Source: Levilactobacillus acidifarinae DSM 19394 = JCM 15949
Lineage (GTDB): Bacteria > Bacillota > Bacilli > Lactobacillales > Lactobacillaceae
Assembly: GCF_001434835.1 (NCBI RefSeq)
Contig: NZ_AZDV01000007.1
Location: 1 to 64,000 of the forward strand
Direction of reading: 5' to 3'
Length of the DNA stretch: 64,000 nt
A program made the translations under genes and the position numbers. Below, in pieces: positions 29,426-39,145 of this stretch; position 1 is the stretch's first letter, and each line of letters begins with the position of its first letter. The notes below the pieces were generated by a model, which was not told the DNA's origin, made no database searches, and saw nothing but the letters and a program-made list of their open reading frames with translations.

Positions 29426-29884
29426 CTATTGTAAGGCCGTTAACCAGGCCGGAACTGCGGCGGCTAGTTCTTGGTAGGTCAACTCGAATTTGTGCGTATA
29501 CCAGGGATCGTCGATGGCTTGACCCTGTCGCCCAGGCAAGATGTCTAAACAGAGCTTGACCTTAGCGGCGTCGGCTGCCGAGGGGGCCAGCCGTTGGAGA
29601 TTGGCGACGTTGGCGTGATCCATGGTGATGATGGTGTCGGCCCAGTCGAAGTCTGCCGCGGTGATGGGCCGGGAGCGGTGGGCGCTGGCGTCGAGACCGT
29701 GTTGGCGCATGACCCGTAACGCCCCGGGATGGGGATGATTCCCTTCTTCTTCGGGACTAGTTGCGACGGACTCGACGGTAAAGTGATTTTGCCAGCCGTG
29801 ATCGTCAATGACCTGCTGGGCGATGGCTTCGGCCATGGGGGAGCGGCAGATGTTGCCGAGACAAACGAATAAGATATGGTGCAT
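29426..29884 (-). CDS. low-molecular-weight protein-tyrosine phosphatase
   Basis: The 152-residue cytoplasmic phosphatase has the P-loop CLGNICRS at residues 8-15 (nucleophile Cys8, Arg14) and the general-acid Asp in DDPWY near residue 127. Length is normal for the family. AGGAGG precedes the ATG. It is transcribed away from lemA. Likely substrates are phosphotyrosine proteins; none is indicated by the neighbours. Confidence 0.93.
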   Translation of the reverse strand: MHHILFVCLGNICRSPMAEAIAQQVIDDHGWQNHFTVESVATSPEEEGNHPHPGALRVMRQHGLDASAHRSRPITAADFDWADTIITMDHANVANLQRLAPSAADAAKVKLCLDILPGRQGQAIDDPWYTHKFELTYQELAAAVPAWLTALQ

Positions 29885-29991
29885 ATGGTGAACCTCCTAA
29901 AGGATTGGTAAAATTGCTGGGTAGATGCTGGTGTCGCCCTACCGCGTTTGTTATGATAAGTCTAACAAATTTAATTGGAGGAGTGGTCACG

Positions 29992-30570
29992 ATGGCTTGG
30001 ATTATTGCCATTATTGTGGTGGTTTTATTGGTGATCTGGTATGTGATGCTGTACAACGGCTTCATCCAGATCCGCACGCACGTGCAAGAGTCATGGAGTC
30101 AAATCGACGTGCAACTCAAACGACGTAACGATTTGATTCCGAACTTGGTCTCCACGACTAAGGGATACGCGAACTATGAACAATCAACTTTAAAGAAGGT
30201 TGTGGAATTACGGAACCAGTTAACGGCGGTTCCTGCCGGTGATCGGCAACAAACCATGGAAGTGTCCAACGCCTTATCCGGAACATTACGTTCCCTGTTT
30301 GCGGTCGCGGAAAACTACCCAGATTTGAAAGCCAACACGCAGTTTTCTAAGTTAATGGAAGAATTAACGAACACGGAAAACAAGATTGCGTACTCACGGC
30401 AGTTGTATAACAGTACCGTGGCTAGCTTGAACATGAAGGTTCAATCCTTCCCTAGCAATATTGTGGCGAACATTCACCACTTCAAGCAAGAAGCGTACTT
30501 ACAGGTTCCAGAAGAAGAAAAAACGGCGCCAAACGTGAACTTTGACGACTTTGGCAACGATAATAAGTAG
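29992..30570 (+). CDS. lemA: LemA family membrane protein
   Basis: The 192-residue protein has one N-terminal transmembrane helix (about 2-20), then a long helical domain with the family pattern [25 protein letters not shown] and [10 protein letters not shown]. The function of LemA is unclear; in lactic acid bacteria and others it is paired with the protease HtpX, as here (8-base gap). The ATG at 29992 follows GGAGGAG. Confidence 0.93.
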   Translation: MAWIIAIIVVVLLVIWYVMLYNGFIQIRTHVQESWSQIDVQLKRRNDLIPNLVSTTKGYANYEQSTLKKVVELRNQLTAVPAGDRQQTMEVSNALSGTLRSLFAVAENYPDLKANTQFSKLMEELTNTENKIAYSRQLYNSTVASLNMKVQSFPSNIVANIHHFKQEAYLQVPEEEKTAPNVNFDDFGNDNK

Positions 30571-30578
30571 GCGATTGT

Positions 30579-31472
30579 ATGCTGTATGAACAAATTGCCA
30601 TGAACAAACGACGAACCGGCTACGTGATGGCCGGTTTTACGCTATTAGTGGTCGCGTTGGGGGCGGCCCTCGGTGACGTCTTTGCGGGCAGCTGGGTGGC
30701 CGGCTGTCTGTGGGCGGTAGTCGTGACGGCCGTGTATATGGTCATCATGATCAGTAACTCGACCGACGTGGTCATGAGCTTGAACAACGCGCAAGAGATC
30801 AAAAATGAAGACCAGGCGCCGCAACTTTGGCACCTGATCGAAGACATGGCCATGGTCGGTCAGGTCCCGATGCCCCGGGTGTTCATCATTAACGATGCCA
30901 GCCCGAACGCGTTTGCCACGGGGAATAATCCCGAACACTCGGCCGTGGCCGTGACCACCGGGTTATTGACGCGGTTGAACCGTGAAGAGCTTGAGGGCGT
31001 GATCGGTCACGAAATCTCTCACGTTCGGAACTACGACATTCGGTTGCAAACCATTGCCCTGGCGTTGTCGGCCGCCATTAGTTTTTTGGTCAACCTGGCT
31101 AGTAACCTGATGTGGTTCGGGGCCGGCCGGCGCAACGATGACGATCGGGATTCGGCCGGTGGCGCCATTGCGATGGTGGTTTCCATCTTATTGATTTTCT
31201 TAGCACCGTTGGCGGCCAGTATCGCGCAGATGGCATTATCGCGTAACCGTGAATACCTGGCCGACGCGTCTAGCGTGGAGCTGACGCGAAATCCCCAGGG
31301 GTTGATCTCGGCGCTAGAAAAGATTGACGATAGCGAACCGATGCAGGAGGCCGACCCCAGTAGCGCGGCCATGTACATCGGCGATCCGTTTAAAAATAAG
31401 CGGAAAATGACGGACCTTTTTGCGACGCATCCGCCAATCGCCGATCGGATTGCCCGGCTGGAAAAAATGTAA
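30579..31472 (+). CDS. htpX: membrane zinc metalloprotease HtpX
   Basis: The 297-residue M48 protease is involved in membrane protein quality control. It has two N-terminal transmembrane helices (about 16-34, 38-56), the HEISH zinc site (His144, Glu145, His148), further helices around 160-215 and the third ligand Glu225 in NREYLAD. It follows lemA by eight bases in the same operon. After the stop, CACCGAAAC/GTTTCGGTG forms a hairpin without a T run. Confidence 0.95.
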   Translation: MLYEQIAMNKRRTGYVMAGFTLLVVALGAALGDVFAGSWVAGCLWAVVVTAVYMVIMISNSTDVVMSLNNAQEIKNEDQAPQLWHLIEDMAMVGQVPMPRVFIINDASPNAFATGNNPEHSAVAVTTGLLTRLNREELEGVIGHEISHVRNYDIRLQTIALALSAAISFLVNLASNLMWFGAGRRNDDDRDSAGGAIAMVVSILLIFLAPLAASIAQMALSRNREYLADASSVELTRNPQGLISALEKIDDSEPMQEADPSSAAMYIGDPFKNKRKMTDLFATHPPIADRIARLEKM

Positions 31473-31547
31473 CGAAAAAACTCACCGAAACGGCGGTGTT
31501 TCGGTGTACAATGGGAAAGGAATTTTAGTAGAAAGAGTGTAAAGCGC

Positions 31548-32333
31548 ATGCGTGGAAATTTTGTCTATCTCAGTTTAGAACCCGTTACCAACATGGTTTA
31601 CTCGCTCGGGGTGTCCCCCGCCGATTTTTTAAACGGGGTCCCCGAGGTCCCCAATCAGCTTCTTTTGCTTAATGCGGAGGCTGGGACCGACGTCACGTTG
31701 AATCCGCACACGCGTTTTCAAACCATCGCGGGCCAGGCCCAAGTGCGGCGCTACTTACTGGCGAAGCACACGGCCGCGGTCAAATGGCTCGATTACGTTC
31801 ACGCGGATGATTTAGACTTTTTACTCCCGTCAGAAATTGCGGAACTATTGTACCTGGGGCACATGGAGACCCATCTTCGGACCCCGTTTTACGCGAAGTT
31901 ACAAAATGAGTACGCCTTTTTGACGCTACGCGACGGGTTTTATAAGATTTACTACCGGCAACTTGGCAACTTCAACCACGTGTTGGATGTCAGTATCAAG
32001 CGGCACTTGCGCTCGATGCACAACAACCGGTGGGTCTTTGCCCGGCCGTTAGCCATCAGCGACGTGCCCCACGAAATCTTGCTGCAACTCACGGAGGGGT
32101 TAATGGATGGCGCGGTGATTGCGTTCGATCAATTGGTCGAACGGCACCGGGTCTACATGATCCCGGTCCGGGCCGTCCACCATCCCGAACACCAGGCGAC
32201 CTGGCACACCCAAGAAGAGGTGTACGCCGATTCCAAGGAAGTGGCCAGTCTGCGCTACGACCTGACCACCCGCGAATGGGCACTAACGATTCACGACAAC
32301 CAGGAATTCAGCGAGGTGGCGGATTTAATTTAA
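31548..32333 (+). CDS. uncharacterised protein, 261 residues
   Basis: I do not recognise this protein. It has no signal peptide, no membrane helix and no known catalytic motif. Composition and codon use look like the neighbours, so it is a real native gene. The first half contains FVYLSLEPVTNMVYSLGV, and the middle is rich in His, Tyr and Leu (LGHMETHLRTPFYAKLQNEYAFL). AGAAAGAG precedes the ATG. It lies alone between htpX and murF with its own terminator. Confidence 0.75.
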   Translation: MRGNFVYLSLEPVTNMVYSLGVSPADFLNGVPEVPNQLLLLNAEAGTDVTLNPHTRFQTIAGQAQVRRYLLAKHTAAVKWLDYVHADDLDFLLPSEIAELLYLGHMETHLRTPFYAKLQNEYAFLTLRDGFYKIYYRQLGNFNHVLDVSIKRHLRSMHNNRWVFARPLAISDVPHEILLQLTEGLMDGAVIAFDQLVERHRVYMIPVRAVHHPEHQATWHTQEEVYADSKEVASLRYDLTTREWALTIHDNQEFSEVADLI

Positions 32334-32341
32334 CGCGAAGG

Positions 32342-32375
32342 CTCCCGGACGATTTAATCGTGACAGGGGTTTTTA
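32342..32375 (+). terminator. probable terminator
   Basis: CTCCCGGACGAT pairs with ATCGTGACAGGGG with a small mismatch, followed by six T. A second 9-bp hairpin (TTTAAGGCC/GGCCTTAAA, 32418-32450) lies downstream without T run. Confidence 0.6.
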
Positions 32376-32507
32376 TTTTGGCCATTGACGGGTTTTACCG
32401 GGGACTACCGGAACCGGTTTAAGGCCGAATGGTGGGCGTTTGGCCTTAAAAGACGGTGACCGGTGGGGGCGTCCATCCGGCTTTTTAAATTTTCTGTCGG
32501 GGATTCA

Positions 32508-32516
32508 TGGTATAAT
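32508..32516 (+). promoter_or_regulatory. extended -10 promoter of murF
   Basis: TGG followed by TATAAT (32511-32516), about 90 bases before murF. The -35 region is weak. Confidence 0.6.
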
Positions 32517-32606
32517 GAGAATCAGAATTTTATCCCGGACCGGCTTGGCCCGAGAAAGCTAATGACGGGTGGCGGCAGTGCCACGCGAAAATGGGAGTTA
32601 GACAAA

Positions 32607-33992
32607 ATGAAGATGCAACTTGCGGAAATTGCCCATGCAGTCGGGGCAATCAATGATTACGAACAGTGGGCGGGCGTCAACGTGACCAGCGTGGCGTTTG
32701 ATAGTCGGCACCTCCAACCAGGGGGCCTCTTTATCCCATTGACCGGGGAACAAGACGGTCACCAGTTTATCCAATCGGCGATTGATCACGGTGCGGCGGC
32801 GACCCTGTGGGCCCAAGATTTAGCCAAGGCCCCGGCCGATTTCCCCGTAATTCAAGTCGAAAACTCGCTGACCGCCTTACAAACGTTAGCCCGTTATTAT
32901 TTGACCAAGATCAATCCCCGGGTGGTTGCCATTACCGGGAGCAACGGGAAGACCACGACCAAGGACATGATTGCGGCGCTGTTGAGCACGCAATTCAATG
33001 TGACTAAGACCTACGCCAATTTCAACAACGAGATTGGGGTCCCGATGACGGTGTTGTCGATGGAGCCCAATACCGAAATGCTAGTGGTGGAAATGGGGAT
33101 GGACCGGCCCGGCCAGCTGGACTTCTTGAGTAAGCTGGTTACGCCGGACGTCGCTGTGATCACCATGATTGGGGAAGCCCATATCGAATTCTTCGGCACT
33201 CGGGATAAGATTGCGGACGCTAAGTTTGAGATCACCCACGGGTTGAGTGACGACGGCTTCTTCGTCTACGATGGCGACGAACCGCTGTTACGCCAACGGG
33301 TGACCGACCTCGACCAACAACAAGCTACCTTTGGGCGGCACGAGACGGACGATCTCTACGCGACCGATGTGACCGACACGCCAACCAGTACCAGTTTCAC
33401 CACCAATAAGTGGCCTAAGGTGCGGTTTACGGTACCGATGATTGGGGACTATAACGTCAACAACGCGTTGGCGGCCCTAACCGTGGCTGACCTGTACCGG
33501 ATTCGGCCTGAAAATGCGCAAAAGGCGCTGCAGACGGTCCCGTTGACCAAGAACCGGGCCGAATGGTTGACTGGTGCGCAGGGTGAAAACCTGCTGAGCG
33601 ACGTGTACAACTCTAACCCCACGGCGGTTCGTGAGGTCTTACACGCCTTCGGGCAAACGCCGGTTAAGGGGCGGCGTTTAGTGGTCCTAGGCGACATGTT
33701 GGAACTGGGTGACCAGTCCGCTGAACTGCACGCCGGGTTAGCTAGCGCCCTAGATCCTGCCAAGTTTGCGCACGTTTACTTGGTGGGCCCGCAGATGAAA
33801 GCCTTGCAGGCGGCGTTAGCGGCGCAAGCTCCGGAATTACCCGTGACGCACTTTGATAGTGCGGATTTAGCGGGGGTCACGGCGGCGTTACAAGCGACGG
33901 TGACGGCCGACGACCAAATATTATTAAAGGGGTCGCATGGCATTCACCTTGAAAACGTGCTGGCACAACTCCTACCGACTGAAAAAAAATGA
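32607..33992 (+). CDS. murF: UDP-MurNAc-tripeptide--D-alanyl-D-alanine ligase
   Basis: The 461-residue Mur ligase adds D-Ala-D-Ala (or D-Ala-D-Lac) to the UDP-MurNAc tripeptide, the last cytoplasmic step of precursor synthesis. The N-domain has DSRHLQPGGLFIPL, the ATP loop is GSNGKTTTKD (Lys115), and the C-domain shows NPTAVREVL and LGDMLELG. The ATG at 32607 follows GGGAG; an upstream in-frame ATG at 32463 precedes the promoter and is not credible. Confidence 0.95.
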   Translation: MKMQLAEIAHAVGAINDYEQWAGVNVTSVAFDSRHLQPGGLFIPLTGEQDGHQFIQSAIDHGAAATLWAQDLAKAPADFPVIQVENSLTALQTLARYYLTKINPRVVAITGSNGKTTTKDMIAALLSTQFNVTKTYANFNNEIGVPMTVLSMEPNTEMLVVEMGMDRPGQLDFLSKLVTPDVAVITMIGEAHIEFFGTRDKIADAKFEITHGLSDDGFFVYDGDEPLLRQRVTDLDQQQATFGRHETDDLYATDVTDTPTSTSFTTNKWPKVRFTVPMIGDYNVNNALAALTVADLYRIRPENAQKALQTVPLTKNRAEWLTGAQGENLLSDVYNSNPTAVREVLHAFGQTPVKGRRLVVLGDMLELGDQSAELHAGLASALDPAKFAHVYLVGPQMKALQAALAAQAPELPVTHFDSADLAGVTAALQATVTADDQILLKGSHGIHLENVLAQLLPTEKK

Positions 33993-34007
33993 AAATAGTT
34001 TAAATGT

Positions 34008-34044
34008 AAGCAATTTCCAGGAGTCTTGGAAGTTGCTTATTTTA
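34008..34044 (+). terminator. murF terminator
   Basis: AAGCAATTTCCA pairs with TGGAAGTTGCTT (one wobble), followed by ATTTT. Confidence 0.75.
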
Positions 34045-34194
34045 ATCCGGCGTTGTATGATGGTTGAGTTGTAAAATTTAAGAATCGAACTTACTCCGCT
34101 CTAGCCAATTGTTAGCCGCACCACGGGAAACGGATTTTTTCCAAGACGAACAAGGCACTAGGGTGACGTACTCACTATTAGGAGGAAATTATAC

Positions 34195-35757
34195 TTGAAG
34201 TTTAAAGAACTGGGTCTTTCCGAGGACCTACTGAAAGCTGTTACTGAAGCAGGTTACGAAGAAGCGACCCCAATTCAAGCCGAAACCATCCCCATGGTCT
34301 TGGCTGGCCAAGATGTGATTGGCCAAGCCCAAACTGGGACTGGTAAGACGGCGGCCTTTGCACTTCCTATTCTGGAAAAGATTGATAAAAGCAATCCTAA
34401 CGTGCAGGCCTTAGTGGTCTCCCCAACCCGGGAACTGGCCATCCAAACCCAAGAAGAAATCTATAAGCTCGGCCGTAACGAACGGGCTAACGTCCAAGTC
34501 GTTTATGGTGGGGCCGACATCCGGCGTCAAATCAAGAGCTTAAAGAACCACCCTCAAGTGGTGGTTGGGACGCCCGGTCGATTATTAGACCACATCCGGC
34601 GTCGGACCTTGAAGCTGGATCACGTTCAAATGTTGGTGTTAGATGAAGCCGACGAAATGTTGAACATGGGCTTCTTGGACGACATTGAAGACATTATCAA
34701 GCAATTACCAGAGGAACGGCAAACCATGCTGTTCTCCGCAACCATGCCACCCGAAATCAAGCGGGTTGGTGTGCAATTCATGCAAGACCCGAAGCACGTG
34801 AAGATCAAGGCCAAGGAATTGACCACGGACTTGATCGACCAATACTACGTGCGGTCCCGGGACTTTGAAAAGTTTGACGTCATGACGCGCTTCTTCGACG
34901 TCCAAGACCCAGACTTGACCATCGTCTTCACGCGGACGAAGCGTCGGGTTGACGAAATCTCCAACGGCTTACAAGCCCGCGGCTACAACGCTGCCGGAAT
35001 TCACGGGGACTTGACGCAAAAGCGGCGGACCCAGATCATGAACGAATTCCGTCATGGGAAGTTAGATATCCTGGTGGCAACCGACGTGGCTGCCCGGGGG
35101 ATCGATATCAACGACGTGACCCACGTGTACAACTACGATATTCCGCAAGATCCAGACAGTTACGTTCACCGGGTCGGCCGGACGGGCCGTGCCGGGAAGC
35201 ACGGGGTTTCCATGACCTTCGTGACGCCGAACGAAATGGGGTACTTACGTGAAATCGAGAAGTTGACTAAAGTGCGGATGCTGCCTTTGAAGCCACCTTC
35301 GGCTGAAGAAGCCTTTGTCGGCCAATTGGGTGTGGCAAAGGAAGCTGTTTCCGACTTAATCAACAAGACGGATACGGAAAAGTACGCGGACGCGGCGAAG
35401 AGCTTACTGGACGAGTACGATGCTGAAGACTTAGCTGCGGCGTTATTAAACGCGGTAACCAAGGACGACAACAGCCAAGTACCCGTTAAGATTACGCCAG
35501 AACGGCCATTGCCTAAGCGCGGTGGCAAACGTCATGGTAGCGGCGGTGGGTATCACCGCGGCGGCGGTTACCACCGTGGTGGTGGTAACGGCGGCAGTCA
35601 CCATGGTGGTGGCGAACACCGGCACTACGACCGGAACCGGCGGAGCGGTAACGACCGCAATGACCGGAACCGGGGCGGCAATCGTGACCGGCGCAGCAAC
35701 GGTGGTCGGCGTTCCGAAGGGGCCAAGCATGGCTTCACGATTCGGAAAAAAGACTAG
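34195..35757 (+). CDS. cshA: DEAD-box RNA helicase CshA
   Basis: The 520-residue ATP-dependent RNA helicase acts in ribosome assembly, cold adaptation and mRNA decay. Motifs in order: Q motif TPIQ, Walker A AQTGTGKT (Lys51), PTRELA, DEAD (150-153), SAT (181-183), and HRVGRTGRAG. The last ~80 residues are a Gly/His/Arg-rich tail with GGYHRGGG repeats and an RRS-rich end, likely an RNA-binding extension. Start is TTG at 34195 with AGGAGGAAAT at good distance. A leader of about 150 bases precedes it. Confidence 0.95.
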   Translation: MKFKELGLSEDLLKAVTEAGYEEATPIQAETIPMVLAGQDVIGQAQTGTGKTAAFALPILEKIDKSNPNVQALVVSPTRELAIQTQEEIYKLGRNERANVQVVYGGADIRRQIKSLKNHPQVVVGTPGRLLDHIRRRTLKLDHVQMLVLDEADEMLNMGFLDDIEDIIKQLPEERQTMLFSATMPPEIKRVGVQFMQDPKHVKIKAKELTTDLIDQYYVRSRDFEKFDVMTRFFDVQDPDLTIVFTRTKRRVDEISNGLQARGYNAAGIHGDLTQKRRTQIMNEFRHGKLDILVATDVAARGIDINDVTHVYNYDIPQDPDSYVHRVGRTGRAGKHGVSMTFVTPNEMGYLREIEKLTKVRMLPLKPPSAEEAFVGQLGVAKEAVSDLINKTDTEKYADAAKSLLDEYDAEDLAAALLNAVTKDDNSQVPVKITPERPLPKRGGKRHGSGGGYHRGGGYHRGGGNGGSHHGGGEHRHYDRNRRSGNDRNDRNRGGNRDRRSNGGRRSEGAKHGFTIRKKD

Positions 35758-35783
35758 TTTCAGCTAAAAGAGAATGATTAGGG

Positions 35784-35822
35784 AATCCCGCATTGGCGTA
35801 TGGCTGATGCGGGATTTTTTTT
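35784..35822 (+). terminator. cshA terminator
   Basis: AATCCCGCAT pairs with ATGCGGGATT, followed by eight T. Confidence 0.88.
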
Positions 35823-36021
35823 GCAGTAGTTGAATGTTAGCATCTGCCCGGAACGGCTAAGGGCATGGAATCAGTGATTCTGAACCAGCCACCCATGGTG
35901 AAGATGACCCGCAAAAACATTTATATTTGAAAAAAATATCTTCTTTAGCAAACAACGCCATAATGTGTCGTGGGGCTATGCTACACTTAGCGCATTACTT
36001 GCAAAAAGGAGAATTATCAGA

Positions 36022-36594
36022 ATGAAGAACAGCTTGATTAAGAAAATTGTCGTAAGCGGTGCCGTAGTCGTTGGCATGTTCGCCTTTGGCGGCGTCATGC
36101 CGGCCAGTGCCAGTACGGTTACGCCCAATAACGGCCATTTTGCTTCGCGCACAGTCACTTATCATATTAATTCGTCATCCAAACACTGGCAAAAGGTTTG
36201 GAAAAAGGCAATCCATAAGTTCGGCCACAACGGCACCATCAAATTAAAGGCCACTACGAAGAAAAAGGCCCAACTGACGCTGACCACCGTCGCGAAGTTT
36301 AAGAATCATGGGACTTGGGATGCTTCATGGAGTGACGATGATGCGACGGGAGTACGGACGTCTGCACGTTTACGGTTGAGTCGAAAAGATTGCAACGAAA
36401 AATTGTACATAGCTAAAATTAATACTATAGTTTACGGTGAGTCAAGATATCCAGTAGAAGCTATTGCGGCCGGAGTAGGTCTTGACCACTCCACTAAGAA
36501 TAAGGGGAGTTTGATGAACGATAATGAGTGGCATAGTAATTTAACGAAAGGCGATAAATTGGGTTTGGCGGAGGCCTACGCTAACGTGAAGTAA
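36022..36594 (+). CDS. secreted matrixin-like protein with degenerate zinc site
   Basis: The 190-residue protein has a signal peptide (cleavage likely after PASA, residue 30), then RTVTYHINSSSKHWQKVWKKAI, which looks like the first strand and helix of matrixin-type metalloproteases. Near the end, EAIAAGVGLDHS followed by SLMND aligns with the matrixin HELGHALGLDHS plus Met-turn. Here the first His is Glu146, the catalytic Glu is Ala147, the second His is Ala150, and only His156 remains. The protein is therefore probably non-proteolytic. The 3' half of the gene uses more AT-rich codons than its neighbours. AAAAAGGAG precedes the ATG. It stands alone with its own terminator. Confidence 0.6.
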   Translation: MKNSLIKKIVVSGAVVVGMFAFGGVMPASASTVTPNNGHFASRTVTYHINSSSKHWQKVWKKAIHKFGHNGTIKLKATTKKKAQLTLTTVAKFKNHGTWDASWSDDDATGVRTSARLRLSRKDCNEKLYIAKINTIVYGESRYPVEAIAAGVGLDHSTKNKGSLMNDNEWHSNLTKGDKLGLAEAYANVK

Positions 36595-36617
36595 TCAAGT
36601 ATCAAATATAGCAGATC

Positions 36618-36649
36618 AAGAGGGTTGCCGAATTGGGCAACCCTCTTTT
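36618..36649 (+). terminator. terminator of the secreted protein gene
   Basis: AAGAGGGTTGCC pairs with GGCAACCCTCTT, followed by T run. Confidence 0.85.
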
Positions 36650-36674
36650 GCAACGGTCAACGTGCTGCGCCCAA

Positions 36675-36708
36675 GCAAAAAACTCACCCAACGTTAAGTT
36701 GGGTGAGT
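36675..36708 (-). terminator. aspartokinase-dapF terminator
   Basis: ACTCACCCAAC (36682-36692) pairs with GTTGGGTGAGT (36698-36708). On the minus strand the hairpin is followed by TTTTTT. Confidence 0.85.
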
Positions 36709-36722
36709 CGAAGGTTATGACT

Positions 36723-37724
36723 TTAATTTTCAGACGACGCAGCGTGGTCGTTGGCCGCTTGGACGAAGGCCTGGTAGGCCACTTCCTCGTCGGTCGGCCG
36801 TACGGTAATCTGGTTTAAAACGGCGTGGTGCAAGTCGGCTTCCGGTAAATCCAATTTGGCGTTAAACGTGGCGTTACCAATCAAGTGCAACTGGCTAGTC
36901 GCCGCCGTAGCGCCTAACACCACGCGGACCTGAACTAAGCCACCCGGATTCCGGACCGTAATGGGGTGGGCCGGGTCGAACTGGTCGGCAAATTGTCGGG
37001 CGAAGGCCAGGCTGGTGGCCGACATGCCCGTCCCACAGGCATTGGTGAAGCCCACGCCGCGTTCGTAGGTTTGCACGAAGAGTTGGTTGGGACCTTCGAT
37101 GACCGCAAAGCTTACGTTGACGCCCTCCGTAAAGTAGGGGTTAGCCGCGTTTAACCCCTGGCCGAGTTGACCGAGATCGGCCTGATCGATCTGGTCGACG
37201 AAGCTGATCAGGTGCGGATTGGGCACGGCGATGGCCGTAAACCGTTGTTGCGGAAGAAACTCGGGCACTAATTGGTTGTCGAGCACGGGTTGGTCGTGGT
37301 AGTGCAGCGGCAGGTCGGTGGCGGCCATGGAAATCGGCGCGATTTGCACGCTGTAGGCCGGGACTTTGGGTGCCAAGGCCGGGGCTTGTTCGACGGCCAA
37401 ATCCATGAACGGCGTGGCGACTTTGAATTTAGTTTGTTGAAACTTCTCGGCTAAATACCGCGTCACGGTCCGGAGTCCGTTGCCGCACATCTTGGCTTCG
37501 CTCCCGTCGGCGTTGATGATGCGCATCTCGCCCAAACAGCCGGGATGGGTGGTGTGGTTGACCACCAGTACGCCGTCCGCGCCGCCTAAGACGTGGTGGG
37601 CGGGATTACAGAGTTGAATGGCCAGTTGGCTTAATTCGCCGTCGGTTAGTGGTAGGTCGAGTTGGGTCTGGTCGAGGATGAAGAATTGATTTTCGGAGCC
37701 GTGGGCTTTGGTTAGGGTACTCAT
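36723..37724 (-). CDS. dapF: diaminopimelate epimerase
   Basis: The 333-residue PLP-independent racemase converts LL- to meso-diaminopimelate. The two catalytic Cys are Cys80 (MCGNGLR) and Cys230 (NACGTGM), each in its conserved motif. ENQF near the N-terminus fits. The protein is longer than typical DapF (about 275), mainly through a C-terminal extension after residue 280. Its ATG overlaps the aspartokinase stop by four bases, so the two are translationally coupled. Confidence 0.94.
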   Translation of the reverse strand: MSTLTKAHGSENQFFILDQTQLDLPLTDGELSQLAIQLCNPAHHVLGGADGVLVVNHTTHPGCLGEMRIINADGSEAKMCGNGLRTVTRYLAEKFQQTKFKVATPFMDLAVEQAPALAPKVPAYSVQIAPISMAATDLPLHYHDQPVLDNQLVPEFLPQQRFTAIAVPNPHLISFVDQIDQADLGQLGQGLNAANPYFTEGVNVSFAVIEGPNQLFVQTYERGVGFTNACGTGMSATSLAFARQFADQFDPAHPITVRNPGGLVQVRVVLGATAATSQLHLIGNATFNAKLDLPEADLHHAVLNQITVRPTDEEVAYQAFVQAANDHAASSEN

Positions 37725-39097
37725 TGATTAGTCACCTCGCTAGGTTGAAAGAAGGTCTGGTAGATGCGGCGGACGGCGTTATCGGCGTCCTTGGATTGGA
37801 CGCCGAGCATGATGGAGATCCGCGAGGCCCCCTGGTTGATCATGTGGATGGCGATGTTGTGTTCGGTCAACGAATCGATGACCTTGCCAATGGTGCCGAT
37901 GTTGTGGGCAATGCCTTCGCCGACTACCATAATGATGGCGTAATCGTCGATCCATTCCAGGTAATCGGGAGCCAACGTTTGGCGGACGTCGTTGCACAGG
38001 GCCTTGATGGTGGCGCTGTCGAGTTTGGACCGATCGAAAATGATGGTCAGGTCGTCGATTCCGGAAGGCATGTGTTCGTACGAAATGTTATAACGCCGGA
38101 AGATTTCCAGCAGTTTCAGGGTGAAGCCGACTTCCTTGTTCAGCAGGTAGCGGTGCAGGTACAGGGCCGAGAAGCGGTTCGAACTGGCAATCCCCGTGAT
38201 GGGCGAAGCCGGGTTGAACACGAACTGGGACGGGACGATTAGGGTTCCGGGTGCGCTCGGATTATTGGTGTTTTTGACGTTAACGGGCACTTGACCCTGC
38301 ACGGCGGGGATGATGGCTTCATCTTGGAAGACGGAGAAGCCGGCGTACGAAAGTTCGCGCATTTCCCGGTACGACATCTTCTGGATGACGGCGGGGTGGT
38401 CGACCACGTGGTTGTTCGCCGCGTAGATGGCGTCGACGTCGGTGAAGTTTTCGTAGAGGTCGGCGTTGAGGCCCCGACTCAGGATGGCCCCAGTGATGTC
38501 GGAACCCCCGCGGGCAAACGTATAGATCTCGCCAGCCGGCGTATAGCCGAAGAAGCCCGGAAAGACCAACCGGGTGTCTTGTGGGTGCAGTTGGGCGAGA
38601 TTGGCGTAGGTGGCGGGTAGAACGTCGGCGTCGTTGGGGTGGCCGGTGACCAGGATGCCGGCGGTACGGGGATCTATGAACTTGGCCGGAATCCCCTGTT
38701 GATTTAAGACGGCCGCCAGCAAAATGGCGTTTAACAACTCACCGTGGGCCTTGAAGGCCGCCATTAAGTGGTCGTCGTCGCTAAATGACGTGGTGGCCAG
38801 GGCGGTCAACTTTTGTTGGATCAACGTCAATGTGGCGGCGGGAAGTTCGAAGTAGTCACTGATTTCCTGGTACCGGTCACTGATGGCGGTGACGGTCGGT
38901 TGAAAATCGGTTCCTTGTTGAACCTGGGTCGCGTATTGAATCAAGAGATCGGTGACCTTGATGTCGCCGGCAAACCGTTTGCCGGGGGCGGAGGTCACGA
39001 CGACCCGCCGATCCGGGTCGGCCTTGATGATATTAATAACCTTATTAACCTGTTGGCCGGTGGCTAATGAACTCCCACCAAACTTAACGACTTTCAC
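37721..39097 (-). CDS. lysC: aspartate kinase
   Basis: The 458-residue monofunctional aspartokinase makes aspartyl phosphate, the entry to lysine, threonine and methionine synthesis. KFGGSS opens the kinase domain, RGGSDITGA lies in the middle, and two ACT regions follow (about 310-450, with VGEGIAHNIGTIGK). I start at GTG 39097 (MKVVKFGGSS) because GAGG is eight bases away; ATG 39103 and GTG 39106 in frame are closer to it and less likely. Length fits the LysC/ThrD class. Pairing with dapF suggests a lysine/diaminopimelate role. Confidence 0.92.
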   Translation of the reverse strand: MKVVKFGGSSLATGQQVNKVINIIKADPDRRVVVTSAPGKRFAGDIKVTDLLIQYATQVQQGTDFQPTVTAISDRYQEISDYFELPAATLTLIQQKLTALATTSFSDDDHLMAAFKAHGELLNAILLAAVLNQQGIPAKFIDPRTAGILVTGHPNDADVLPATYANLAQLHPQDTRLVFPGFFGYTPAGEIYTFARGGSDITGAILSRGLNADLYENFTDVDAIYAANNHVVDHPAVIQKMSYREMRELSYAGFSVFQDEAIIPAVQGQVPVNVKNTNNPSAPGTLIVPSQFVFNPASPITGIASSNRFSALYLHRYLLNKEVGFTLKLLEIFRRYNISYEHMPSGIDDLTIIFDRSKLDSATIKALCNDVRQTLAPDYLEWIDDYAIIMVVGEGIAHNIGTIGKVIDSLTEHNIAIHMINQGASRISIMLGVQSKDADNAVRRIYQTFFQPSEVTNQ

Positions 39098-39145
39098 ATT
39101 CATCACCTCAAAGAATTAAAAAAGACTCATCTATTTTTAATGACG

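Noticed and set aside
32418-32450. TTTAAGGCC hairpin before murF as another copy of the structured repeat
   Set aside because: It shares only the TTAAGGCC string. The core TTAAGCGGA and the outer stem are absent.
36022-36594. Active matrixin metalloprotease
   Set aside because: Two of three zinc His and the catalytic Glu are replaced, so activity is not credible.
37724-38242. 172-codon frame antisense to aspartokinase
   Set aside because: It is a shadow of strong GC-biased codons in the aspartokinase gene; no start signal.
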